From Chloroflexota bacterium (GTDB taxonomy: Bacteria; Chloroflexota; Dehalococcoidia; JACPEP01), in NCBI GenBank assembly GCA_016183425.1, contig JACPEP010000001.1, positions 78,624 through 142,623 of the forward strand: a stretch of DNA of 64,000 bases, given 5' to 3'. The translations under genes were made by a program, and so were the position numbers. Under the pieces are notes generated by a model, which was not told the origin of the DNA, did no database searches, and saw only the letters and a list, made by a program, of their open reading frames with translations. How positions within the stretch are numbered: position 1 is the stretch's first letter; the number at the start of each line of letters is the position of its first letter. Shown here piece by piece: positions 52,420 through 60,580 of the stretch.

Positions 52420-53877
52420 ATGAAAATCCTGCTCCTGTGCCCCCCCATTCGAGAGCACGATGCGCCTCGGGAGTTTCCCACTGGGCTGGGGCTCATCGCC
52501 CAGGTATTGAGGAGTAACGGCCACCAGATTCAGGTGCTGGACCTGAACGCCCTGCGTCTTTCTCCTGGTGAGACCAGGGAGAGGCTCCAGAAACTGGACT
52601 TCGATGCCTGCGGTATCGGTGGTCTAATAACAGTATACAGCCACGTGAAACGGTTGGCCTCTTTGGTGAAGGAAATACGCCCCGGCACTCCGGTGGTGAT
52701 GGGCGGTGGCGTGGCCAGCTCTGTACCGGAGCTGATCTTGATCAAAACCCAGGCCGACGTGGTGGTGCAGGGGGAGGGGGAAGAGACGGCAGTGGAGCTG
52801 TTCCACGCTTTGGAATCGGGAGCGCCCCTGAGCTCGGTGGCCGGCATCTACTATCGGGAGGATGGCCAGGTGCGCTTTACGCCACCCCGGCCCCCCATTT
52901 CTGACCTGGATGAGCTTCCCTTTCCGGCGTGGGAACTCTTTCCCATGTCCATCTACCTCCGCTACCCGATCTACGGCATTGGCCGCGACATTAATCTCAT
53001 TACCAGTCGGGGCTGTCCCTATAGTTGCACATTCTGTTACCAACTCTTCCATCATCGGAGCTTTCGAGCCCGCTCTGCCTCCCTGGTAATAGAGGAGATA
53101 GCCCGCCTGAAGCGAGAATACGATGTCCAGTACATATCCTTTGAAGACGACCTTTTCATTGCCAGCAAGAAGCGGGTCTACCAGTTCTGCGATGAGCTGG
53201 AGCGACGACGCCTCCCCTTGAGATGGAACTGTGCCGGTCGAGTAAACGTGGTGGATAGGGAACTTTTGAAACGGATGAAATCCGCCGGGTGTACCCGAAT
53301 ACTCTACGGGCTGGAATCGGGTAGCCAGAGGATTCTAGACGAATATCGGAAGGGGGTCACCGTAGCGGAGGCCAAAAGGGCCTTCCTCCTGACCAAAGAG
53401 GTGGGGATAGAGCCTCTTTACACCTTTATGCTGGGAGCTTTCGGCGAGACCCGGGAGACGGCCCAAGAGACCATCGACCTTTGTCGGGAGCTGAACATTC
53501 CGTTGTCTTCGGTCCATCTCACCACTCCTTACCCGGGCACGCCCCTTTTTGACGAAGCAGTGGCGAGGGGGAAGCTGAAGGTAGACACCTGGGATAACCG
53601 GGAGCGGTTTGTGGAGAGCTTGGGCGATGCCAGTAAGCTCACCGTCAACCTTACCGAGATGAAGGACGACGAGCTTCTTGACCTCAGGGACAAGATGAGA
53701 CGGGAGACCTTTCTGGCCTTTAAAAGGCCAGGACTGGTATCCAATCTAAGACGCCGGTGGCGAGTCTATGGAGTGAAGGGCTTTCTGAACCTGGGCCAGC
53801 GACCCCGAATTCACCATTACGGCATAAGCACCCCTAGCTTTGAGGGCCAAAAACATCACCAAGAGTTGGTGAAATAA
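52420..53877 (+). CDS. Cobalamin-binding-type radical SAM protein
   Basis: 485 residues from the ATG at 52420 (GGAGA 6 bases upstream). An N-terminal B12-binding-like domain (MKILLLCPPIREHDAPREFP, CGIGGLITVYSHVKRLA, VVMGGGVASSVPELIL) lacks the classical DxHxxG base-off motif. The radical SAM cluster is SRGCPYSCTFCYQ (Cys199, 203, 206) and the C-terminal barrel has YGLESGSQRILDEYRKG and FMLGAFGETRETAQETI. It belongs to the methyltransferase/cyclase-type B12-rSAM group (BchE, HpnJ and methylases). It is 3 bases before the ODP gene. The substrate is unknown. Confidence 0.9.
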   Translation: MKILLLCPPIREHDAPREFPTGLGLIAQVLRSNGHQIQVLDLNALRLSPGETRERLQKLDFDACGIGGLITVYSHVKRLASLVKEIRPGTPVVMGGGVASSVPELILIKTQADVVVQGEGEETAVELFHALESGAPLSSVAGIYYREDGQVRFTPPRPPISDLDELPFPAWELFPMSIYLRYPIYGIGRDINLITSRGCPYSCTFCYQLFHHRSFRARSASLVIEEIARLKREYDVQYISFEDDLFIASKKRVYQFCDELERRRLPLRWNCAGRVNVVDRELLKRMKSAGCTRILYGLESGSQRILDEYRKGVTVAEAKRAFLLTKEVGIEPLYTFMLGAFGETRETAQETIDLCRELNIPLSSVHLTTPYPGTPLFDEAVARGKLKVDTWDNRERFVESLGDASKLTVNLTEMKDDELLDLRDKMRRETFLAFKRPGLVSNLRRRWRVYGVKGFLNLGQRPRIHHYGISTPSFEGQKHHQELVK

Positions 53878-53880
53878 GCC

Positions 53881-54558
53881 ATGTCTCAGGTCACCAGGAT
53901 GGGCAACCAAGTCTATCGCCTTACCACCCCCCGGAGCGACGGAGAGATCCCCTGCCATCAATACCTGCTAGTTGACGAGCTATCGGCCTTGATATCCTTG
54001 GGAACAATCCAGATGGTGGATGAAGTGCGGGAAAGTCTCCCCATCCCAGTGTCTCGGCTAACCTACGTCGTGACTCCCCACTTCGAAGGAGACGAATGTG
54101 GCGGCCTGGCCCGATTGCTGGAGCTGGCCCCCCAGGTAGTGCCCGTCTGCTCCCATACCTGTGCCCGGCAACTCTTCCGCTTTGGAATTTGCCATAGCTC
54201 TCTAATTGTATCGGATGGAGACCGCCTGGACCTGGGTGCCTTGAGACTAAGGTTCATCGCCACTCCCCATGTTCATCAATGGGATTCCATCCTCACCTAT
54301 GAAGAAACTATGGGTATCCTTTTCAGCAGTGACCTGTTTATGCAGCGAAAGGATACTTGGGGTTTGCCTCCAGAGGCCTTGATGGCAGAGGTAGTGGAGG
54401 TCGCCCGGGGCATCATGCCTTCTCCCAGGGCACTGGGGCAGGCGTTGGAAAAGATCCAGGAGCTGGACATAAAGGTTATCGCCCCCGGCCATGGTAGGCT
54501 ATTGACTTCCAACGTAGAAAGCTATGTTTCGGCACTAAAAGATGTGGCCAAGTCTTGA
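53881..54558 (+). CDS. Stand-alone ODP (FprA-type) diiron metallo-beta-lactamase-fold protein
   Basis: 225 residues. All six metal ligands expected for flavo-diiron proteins are present: His67, Glu69, Asp71 (PHFEGDECGG), His132 (HVHQWDSILTY), Asp151 (LFSSDLF) and His204 (PGHGRL). The H-x-x-DS.-TY pattern specifically marks the ODP family rather than glyoxalase II. The flavodoxin domain of FprA/ROO is absent, so electrons for O2 or NO reduction must come from another protein, or it acts as an O2 sensor like chemotaxis ODP. It is sandwiched between two radical SAM genes, which suggests oxygen protection or sensing for them. Confidence 0.85.
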   Translation: MSQVTRMGNQVYRLTTPRSDGEIPCHQYLLVDELSALISLGTIQMVDEVRESLPIPVSRLTYVVTPHFEGDECGGLARLLELAPQVVPVCSHTCARQLFRFGICHSSLIVSDGDRLDLGALRLRFIATPHVHQWDSILTYEETMGILFSSDLFMQRKDTWGLPPEALMAEVVEVARGIMPSPRALGQALEKIQELDIKVIAPGHGRLLTSNVESYVSALKDVAKS

Positions 54559-54575
54559 AAGGAGGATATTCTGCT

Positions 54576-55832
54576 ATGAATCGTCTTGAGCAGCTTCAGC
54601 GGAAGTTCCCCCATATCCCCCGCAGCATCATCCTTAAGACCGATGTCACCCGTCTCGGCATCCGGCACAGCCCGGCCTTGAGTCAGGCCGGAGCGTGGGC
54701 CTCACCCCAGACCCTGATTATTTTCGATCGGGACCACGAGGAGCCGGCGCCCCGTAAAAGCCTTACCACTGAGGGATGGGTTTCTCTGCCTCAAGAGATG
54801 CACCTCCAGGACAGCTCTCTGGTGGGTCTCTCTCTGGACTCTCGGAGCCCCTATCAGGTGGTGGAAGGGGAAGGGCGTTACCTTCTCTGCCTTGGGGAAG
54901 AGTCTGTTGATGAGGTTTCCTTTGACCTGATGCCCCGTTGGTACCACCAGCGCACCCGTAGTGGAGCGTTAATGAGCACGGTGGGGGCAGTCTGCGGAGA
55001 TCTCTTCGCCACCTTGACTACCAATCACTGCCAGTATTTCAACACTGGAGAGCAGTGCCGCTTCTGCTGCATTAACCCTACCACCACCCGTTCCCAAGAA
55101 CTGGGCATTGGCCGTACCATCACTCGCGCTATGGAGGATGTGGTGGAAACCTTCACCGCCGCTTGCGCCGAGGGGAACATCGGGCACTACGTCATCACCG
55201 GTGGCTCCTTCGTCGACCGCAGGAAGGAAGGAGCCACCTACCAGCGCTTTGCTTCGGCTCTAGCCAACGTCGCCTCCCGGTTTGGCAACATCCCTGGCGT
55301 CGTCTTCTCCCAGGCCCTGGAAGAGGAGGACATGCGGCGCATCCACGAGATGGGGGCAGGCAACCTGGAGGTATGTTTCCCCCTGGAGGTATGGGATGAG
55401 AGGGTTTTTGAGCGAGTGTGTCCCGGCAAGGCAAGGTATGTAGGGAGAAAGACGTGGCTGGATTCCCTGCTTAAAGCAGTAGACATCTTCGGGGCGGGGA
55501 AGGTGATCTGCCAGTTTATCGTAGGCTCGGAGGTGATGCCGGGCTATGGTTTTGCCTCCTGGGAAGGGGGGATGAAATCCACTTTAGAGGGTATGGAGTG
55601 GATGATGGAAAGAGGCATCATTCCCATCGCCAACATGGTTCGAGCGGCCAAAGGCACTTTATTTGAAGAGATAGAGCCCCCACCCACAGAGTATTTCCTG
55701 GCCCTGGACTGGGAAAGGCACCAGCTCATGGTCAAATACAATATGCCCGCCCCCCGCAGCCGATGCCGGGGCTGCCGGCCCAACGCTTGTGAGTACGACT
55801 ACGTACATCTCTTGACCTCCCCGGCCCTCTGA
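54576..55832 (+). CDS. Radical SAM-like protein with CX8CX2C cluster motif
   Basis: 418 residues from the ATG at 54576 (AAAGGAGG upstream; the in-frame TTG at 54555 overlaps the ODP gene). The Cys motif NHCQYFNTGEQCRFCCINP has Cys152, 161, 164 (and 165), a CX8CX2C spacing rather than CX3CX2C. Later VITGGSFVDRR, GNIPGVVFSQALEEEDM, LEVCFPLEVWDERVFE and VICQFIVGSEVMPGYG match strands of a radical SAM barrel with a GGS SAM-binding loop. A C-terminal CRGCRPNACEYDYVHLL adds three Cys for an auxiliary cluster. The family is not known to me. It is last in the operon with the B12-rSAM and ODP genes. Confidence 0.8.
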   Translation: MNRLEQLQRKFPHIPRSIILKTDVTRLGIRHSPALSQAGAWASPQTLIIFDRDHEEPAPRKSLTTEGWVSLPQEMHLQDSSLVGLSLDSRSPYQVVEGEGRYLLCLGEESVDEVSFDLMPRWYHQRTRSGALMSTVGAVCGDLFATLTTNHCQYFNTGEQCRFCCINPTTTRSQELGIGRTITRAMEDVVETFTAACAEGNIGHYVITGGSFVDRRKEGATYQRFASALANVASRFGNIPGVVFSQALEEEDMRRIHEMGAGNLEVCFPLEVWDERVFERVCPGKARYVGRKTWLDSLLKAVDIFGAGKVICQFIVGSEVMPGYGFASWEGGMKSTLEGMEWMMERGIIPIANMVRAAKGTLFEEIEPPPTEYFLALDWERHQLMVKYNMPAPRSRCRGCRPNACEYDYVHLLTSPAL

Positions 55833-55976
55833 CCTGTTTTATTACCCGCAACTAACTAGACGTAGAGGTGGTTGCCCCCCGCGGGCTCCCCTTTCATGGC
55901 TTCTCTCAACCTCCCCATAGCCAAACACGGCCTATCGGTGTGCCTCTTCCTCCGCTACCACCGGGGCCCGAGCCTA

Positions 55977-56005
55977 TTGACAAAAGTGGCATAATGTGAT
56001 AAAAA
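55977..56005 (+). promoter_or_regulatory. Possible promoter of the Rrf2 gene
   Basis: TTGACA (55977-55982), 17-base spacer, TAAAAA (56000-56005). The A/T-rich stretch to the ATG at 56029 may hold an autoregulatory operator. Confidence 0.4.
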
Positions 56006-56028
56006 GGGTCTAATTAGTCTGAAAAACT

Positions 56029-56460
56029 ATGCAGCTCAGTAATCGCGCCGATTATGCCATAAGGGCCATGGTGGACATGGCCAGTAAGCCCCGGGGTACG
56101 GTGGCCATAACCCGGGAGATCGCCCATCGCCAGGGTTTGCCCTTGCTCTTCCTGGCCAAGATCGTTCCCCAACTGGCCCGGGCGGGGCTGGTGCGCACCT
56201 ATCGGGGGACCGCCGGTGGCCTGCTCCTGAACCGCCCACCAGAGGAGATAACCCTGCTCCAGGTGGTGGAGGCGGTGGATGGCCCCATACATCTCAACCG
56301 CTGTTTGATCCGCAGCGGAGAATGCCCCCGGGAGGTGCACTGCCCAGTGCGCGATGTATTTGGGGAGGCTCAGGATCATCTGGTGTCCCTGCTCAGCAGG
56401 TACACCCTGGCCGATATGGTAGCCAGAGAGAATTATAAGGCCGCCTCGCAAGAGAAATAA
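56029..56460 (+). CDS. Rrf2/IscR-type transcriptional regulator with Fe-S cysteines
   Basis: 143 residues. A winged helix-turn-helix (MQLSNRADYAIRAMVDMA, ITREIAHRQGLPLLFLAKIVPQL, GLVRTYRGTAGGLLL) is followed by a dimer helix. The cluster ligands Cys92, 99 and 105 (CLIRSGECPREVHC; CX6CX5C) match IscR/NsrR-type proteins. It likely senses iron-sulfur status, oxygen or NO. Immediately downstream is a 67-residue protein and a rubrerythrin gene, so the regulator probably controls an oxidative-stress unit. Its target sites cannot be shown here. Confidence 0.92.
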   Translation: MQLSNRADYAIRAMVDMASKPRGTVAITREIAHRQGLPLLFLAKIVPQLARAGLVRTYRGTAGGLLLNRPPEEITLLQVVEAVDGPIHLNRCLIRSGECPREVHCPVRDVFGEAQDHLVSLLSRYTLADMVARENYKAASQEK

Positions 56461-56509
56461 CCGTTTTTTCTTTTTGCGGCAAATAAGAGAGGAAAGGAGG
56501 TGATAAAGA

Positions 56510-56713
56510 GTGTCCAAGGCCTTTAACGACAATATTCGGCGTGCCCTGAACCTGGCCCAGGAGCTTCAGGAGCTAGCGGAAAAGGGAGACCAGGACCGCA
56601 ACGACGATTCCTGCGGCCTCCTTTATGCCAGGGTTCGCGCCAGCGCCACCGAGATACTGGAGTTGGCCAAGAAAGAAATGGAGGGCCACCAGAGCAAGGG
56701 CAAATGGGATTAA
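56510..56713 (+). CDS. 67-residue helical protein with outstanding ribosome binding site
   Basis: 67 residues from a GTG preceded by AAAGGAGGTGAT, a near-perfect anti-SD match. It is entirely helical and charged (SKAFNDNIRRALNLAQELQELAEKGD, RASATEILELAKKEMEGH) with a single Cys (DDSCGLLY). I do not recognise the family. It lies between the Rrf2 regulator and rubrerythrin genes, 49 bases after the former. The strong ribosome site suggests high expression. Confidence 0.7.
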   Translation: MSKAFNDNIRRALNLAQELQELAEKGDQDRNDDSCGLLYARVRASATEILELAKKEMEGHQSKGKWD

Positions 56714-56719
56714 TAGAAG

Positions 56720-56745
56720 TAGGGGCGAGACACGCCTCGCCCCTA
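56720..56745 (+). terminator. GC-rich hairpin between the 67-residue gene and rubrerythrin
   Basis: A 10-bp stem TAGGGGCGAG/CTCGCCCCTA with a 6-base loop. It lies 6 bases after a stop and 14 bases before a start, so it may attenuate or process the transcript. Confidence 0.5.
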
Positions 56746-56759
56746 GAAAGAGGTGATTG

Positions 56760-57152
56760 ATGCCAGATCTGAAGGGTACCAAAACAGAAGAAAATTTGAA
56801 GGCGGCCTTCGCCGGCGAGTCTCAGGCTCATCGCCGCTACACCGCCTGGGCCCGCAAAGCCGACGAGGAGGGCTTCCCCGAGGTGGCCAACCTGTTCCGC
56901 AGCGTGGCCGAGGGAGAAACGGCCCATGCCCTGGGTCATTTTAAGCATCTGGGGGGTATTCAGAGCACGAAGGAGAATCTGGGGGGGGCTGTCCAGGGGG
57001 AGACCTACGAGGAGGAGGAGATGTACCCCCAGTTCGCCCGGGTGGCCCGGGAAGAAGGATTCTGGGAGATCGCCGACTGGTTCGAGGCCATCGCCCGGGC
57101 GGAGAAGGCCCACGCCACCCGCTTTCAGAAGGCGTTAGGTGAGCTGGGCTAA
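56760..57152 (+). CDS. Rubrerythrin-type diiron protein lacking rubredoxin domain
   Basis: 130 residues from the ATG at 56760 (GAGGTGAT upstream). Diiron ligands fit Glu20 (AGESQAH), Glu53-x-x-His56 (EGETAH), Glu85-87 (ETYEEEEMYP) and Glu115-x-x-His118 (AEKAHA). The C-terminal rubredoxin module of classical rubrerythrin is missing, so it depends on a separate electron donor. It reduces hydrogen peroxide in anaerobes. The Fe-S regulator Rrf2 two genes upstream supports an oxidative-stress role. Confidence 0.93.
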   Translation: MPDLKGTKTEENLKAAFAGESQAHRRYTAWARKADEEGFPEVANLFRSVAEGETAHALGHFKHLGGIQSTKENLGGAVQGETYEEEEMYPQFARVAREEGFWEIADWFEAIARAEKAHATRFQKALGELG

Positions 57153-57237
57153 AGGCATGACCACAACTTCTCCGACTCGAAGAGCGAGATGACCCCGTCG
57201 GCCTCCGGGACGAGGCCGACTACTGGAAGCTCGGCGC

Positions 57238-58137
57238 TCAGGGCTCACCGCCAGGTTGTCCCTGGATCGTTTGGGCAAAGATGGCGATGGTTTGCTCCAG
57301 GGTGCGGCTGGTGTCGCTGGTCTCGGGGGTTTCATCCGCTAGTGCGGTCTGACCGAGGCGGCGGAAGACCTCCGCCGCTCCGCGATGTAAATACGGTGTT
57401 AGCCCTGCCTGCGCGAAGGTAGCCGCGATCTCCTCCATCTCGCCAACCCAGCGGCGAGCGTTAGCGGGGAGGCGGGGGAGCTGGCCTTTCATGCGCCGAT
57501 AGGCATCAGGCTGGCTGGATGCCAGTTCGTTGGCTAGCTCCGGGGAAAGCCCCAAGATTTCAGCGGTGGCCAGCAGGGCCAGGTGCAACGCCGACGTTCC
57601 CTTGGTCAGGGCGGCGTAGCACATCTTGAGGCCCGACGCCCGTCCTACCCTATCGCCTATGGGGCGCACCTGGATCCCCTTACCGTCCAGCTCGGCCAGG
57701 CATTCTACGTCGGGGCCGCTGGCGTAGAAGCGCGGCGACTGGTTGCCCTTGGGGGGCCCGCCGATGATGGATGCGTCGATGAAGCGGCCACCGGCGGCGG
57801 TAATTATAGCGTCTATCTCCTGGGCGGTTCGGGGCGAGATGGCATTGCAGTCGGCAAAGGGGATGTCAACCCCCCTTGCTCGCAGAGCTTCGGCGACCCG
57901 CTGGGCCAGGTTCAAGGCTTCAGACGGCACCACAATGGACAGAACCAGGTCGGCCCGTGCCACCAGCTCCTCCAGGCTGGGTATGTCTTTGATGCTGGCG
58001 CGGCGAGCCAGATCCCGGGTCCTTTCGCTTCTCCCCTGAAGGCAGGTAACCACATCTATTCCGTGCTCTCCCAGCGCCCGCCCCACGGCGTGTCCCATAT
58101 CGCCGGGGCTAAGTATGGCCACTGTTCTAATGGACAT
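57238..58137 (-). CDS. NAD(P)-dependent 6-phosphogluconate-dehydrogenase-like oxidoreductase with DUF1932
   Basis: 299 residues from the ATG at 58137, with AAAGGAG upstream. The N-terminal Rossmann fold is TVAILSPGDMGHAVGRALGE with GRSERTRDLARRAS (NADP preference suggested by Arg/Ser). A conserved FIDASIIGGPPKG follows and the C-terminal half matches DUF1932 (PF09130). Family members oxidise or reduce beta-hydroxy acids or imines; the substrate is unknown. It is convergent with rubrerythrin, with 85 bases between them. It is perhaps the last gene of the slt transcript. Confidence 0.85.
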   Translation of the reverse strand: MSIRTVAILSPGDMGHAVGRALGEHGIDVVTCLQGRSERTRDLARRASIKDIPSLEELVARADLVLSIVVPSEALNLAQRVAEALRARGVDIPFADCNAISPRTAQEIDAIITAAGGRFIDASIIGGPPKGNQSPRFYASGPDVECLAELDGKGIQVRPIGDRVGRASGLKMCYAALTKGTSALHLALLATAEILGLSPELANELASSQPDAYRRMKGQLPRLPANARRWVGEMEEIAATFAQAGLTPYLHRGAAEVFRRLGQTALADETPETSDTSRTLEQTIAIFAQTIQGQPGGEP

Positions 58138-58212
58138 CCCTTTCGCTCCTTTCCCAAGAGGGGCCTCCATCTGTAGGTATCAAGCCCCCGATTTAGTGTT
58201 AATAAACGTCAC

Positions 58213-60561
58213 CTAATACCGGTAGGCTGCCCGGTAGGCCTGGTAGTGCTCGTAGATGCTCTTGACGAAGCGGGCCGTCTCGGGGAAGGTGATGTCCTCC
58301 ACCAGGAGGTCTATATCGCCCTGGGGGTTGCCACGGCGCCAGCGGGCGGCGTTTCCCGGCCCGCCATTGTAGGCAGCCAGGGCCAGGGCCGCCAAGCCAT
58401 CGAAGCTTCGCAGTTGAAGGGCCAGATAGCGGACTCCGAAAGGGACCGCTATATAGGGCTTGAACAGGTCGGCAGGGACGAAGTCCTTCACCCCCAGGCC
58501 GCGGGCAATATCTTGCCCTGTGGCCGGCATGACCTGAGTCAGTCCCGAGGCGCCCGCCCAGGAGCGGGCGTGACTGTCAAAGAGGCTTTCCTGCCGGATG
58601 AGGGGGAAGACAAGGGATGGCTCTGTCTTTTCTTTCATCGCCTCGGCCAGCACCAGATCTTGGTAGTAGAGGGGATAGGCCAGCTTTTGGAGATAGGCGG
58701 GGGGCGCCTGGGGGGCCAGGTCCAGGAGGCGGGAAGCGGCGGAGATGGAGAGGCTGTAGATGCCCTGGTCTCGAAAATAGAGGGACAACTGGTACTGAAC
58801 TAAAGGCTCCCGCCAGAAGAGGCCCAGGACCTCGCGGAACTGGGAGACGGCCTCCTGCCACTGCCCCAGACGCCATAGCTCCTCGCCCCGCCGAAAAGAA
58901 AGGCTATTCTTGACCTCCCCCGGCAGTTGCCCGATGGAACGAGGCCCTTCGTTCCACCACCAGTTAGCTAGCCATGCCTCGGCCTTTTGTCTCTCAGCCG
59001 TCTCGTCGCTTAGAGCGGCGCTGGCGGGGGGGAGGTAGGGTGGAGAAAAGGGAGAATCCCCACGGAGGAGGTCGCCCGCCCGAAGGGAGTAGTAGCTGAG
59101 AGAGGTAGCGGCGGCGCGTTGCCAGTAAGAGGTGGCCTCGTCTTTGGAACCCCCGCCAGAGGCGGACCACAAGGACTTGCCCAGCCAGACAAGGGCCTTA
59201 GTGCCCGCTTCGCCGCCATAGCTAGAGAGGGAGAGCCAGGCATCCCGAGCCTTCTGGTGCTGGCCCCCCTTGAAGTACACCAGCCCCTCCCGAAACAGGC
59301 CGTCGGTGGCGTAATCTCCGCCGTAGGCCTGGAGGCGGCGGTAGTCCGCCGCCGCCTCTTCCCACCGAGAAAGGGACTCCAGAAGGCGTGCCCGGCGGGC
59401 CATGGCTTTGGGGGCCGAGGAGGATTGGGGAAAGAGGGTGGCCACCTTCTGCCACGCCTCCAGGGCCTGAGAGGAGTCTTCTCGATCCTGGTAGAGGTCC
59501 CCCATGTAGAAATAGGCGGCCGGGGCGTCGGCCCCCTGGGGGTTTCGTGCCAGGTGGTCCCGGAAATGGGATATGGCCGAGGGGCCGTTTCCCTGATAGT
59601 ACTCCACCAAGCCTCTCTGGTAGCTATCCACCGACTCCCCCGCCGCCAGGAGGGCGGCCAAAGCCTCGCCAGCCTCTCCCCGGGCTGGATAGTTAGCGAC
59701 GATGTCCCGCATGGCGGCCAGGTACTCCGCCTTGGACCCTACCTTGTCGTATAGCTGCCCCACCAGGTAGCGGATTCTGGCCCGCTCGTCTCCCGACGGC
59801 GTCTTAAGAAGAAGCCCCTGGTACTGGCTCAAGGCCGCCGGGTAGTTCTTCTCCGCCCAATAGGCCCCGGCAATCCGTTCCTCCGCCTCCCTATTCATCT
59901 GAGGGGAGACATCCGCCTGAATGACCTTCTGCCATTCCTCTCGGGCGGCGGCGAAGTTCCCGTCGTCCACCATCAGCTTGGCCATCTCCCGAGCAACGTA
60001 GCCCGTCATAAGCTCCCTTTGGGAGACATACTGGCGGTAGTAGTAGACCGCCGCCTCGGTCAGCCCCAGGGCCCGATAGCTGGCGGCCAGGAAGAAGAGG
60101 GCCCGGGGGGCTTCCTCATCGTTAGGAAAGTCGGTTACCAAGCGGTGCCATAAGGGTATGGCCGCCACATATTTTTCGTCCCAGAAGAGGCTTCGAGCCT
60201 GGCCCAAAAGGGCCTCTCTAGCTAGAGGGGCCGGGGGAGAGGATTCAAAAACCTGCTGGTACTTAAGGGCCGCCTGGCTGTAATAGCCGTCATAAAGCAG
60301 CTTGTCAGCCTGTGATAGCACTTCCTGGGGGAGTGGGCCGGGGGGAAGCCCACCGGGCATCTTCGCTCCCGAGGAGGACAAGGGTGGCGGTGGGCTGGGG
60401 GTGGGCGTCGGGGAAGGGGTGGCGGAGAGGGGGATGGTGGTTTCAAGGGGAGGGGTTGGGGGTGGGGAGGCGCAGGCCACCGCTAAGGCGAGGGCAACAA
60501 AAGCGATGCCCCAGGCTGCGGCGGGCAGCCTGGGGAGGCCGGCCATGAAGGGAAGGGACAT
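58213..60561 (-). CDS. Membrane lipoprotein soluble-lytic-transglycosylase (TPR + SLT)
   Basis: 782 residues. The lipobox is LAVAC (Cys30) with a Pro/Ser/Thr linker to about residue 75. A long TPR-like superhelix (about 80-600) precedes the SLT domain at about 630-782 (PLIRQESLFDSHARSWAGASGLTQVMP, with catalytic Glu in RQES; LALAAYNGGPGNAARW). This is the Slt70-like family-1A lytic transglycosylase that cuts peptidoglycan with 1,6-anhydro product. It supports a peptidoglycan wall, in line with murJ. It starts 19 bases after the Nnr gene stop. Confidence 0.92.
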   Translation of the reverse strand: MSLPFMAGLPRLPAAAWGIAFVALALAVACASPPPTPPLETTIPLSATPSPTPTPSPPPPLSSSGAKMPGGLPPGPLPQEVLSQADKLLYDGYYSQAALKYQQVFESSPPAPLAREALLGQARSLFWDEKYVAAIPLWHRLVTDFPNDEEAPRALFFLAASYRALGLTEAAVYYYRQYVSQRELMTGYVAREMAKLMVDDGNFAAAREEWQKVIQADVSPQMNREAEERIAGAYWAEKNYPAALSQYQGLLLKTPSGDERARIRYLVGQLYDKVGSKAEYLAAMRDIVANYPARGEAGEALAALLAAGESVDSYQRGLVEYYQGNGPSAISHFRDHLARNPQGADAPAAYFYMGDLYQDREDSSQALEAWQKVATLFPQSSSAPKAMARRARLLESLSRWEEAAADYRRLQAYGGDYATDGLFREGLVYFKGGQHQKARDAWLSLSSYGGEAGTKALVWLGKSLWSASGGGSKDEATSYWQRAAATSLSYYSLRAGDLLRGDSPFSPPYLPPASAALSDETAERQKAEAWLANWWWNEGPRSIGQLPGEVKNSLSFRRGEELWRLGQWQEAVSQFREVLGLFWREPLVQYQLSLYFRDQGIYSLSISAASRLLDLAPQAPPAYLQKLAYPLYYQDLVLAEAMKEKTEPSLVFPLIRQESLFDSHARSWAGASGLTQVMPATGQDIARGLGVKDFVPADLFKPYIAVPFGVRYLALQLRSFDGLAALALAAYNGGPGNAARWRRGNPQGDIDLLVEDITFPETARFVKSIYEHYQAYRAAYRY

Positions 60562-60580
60562 GTTCTCACCCAGCGGTAGA

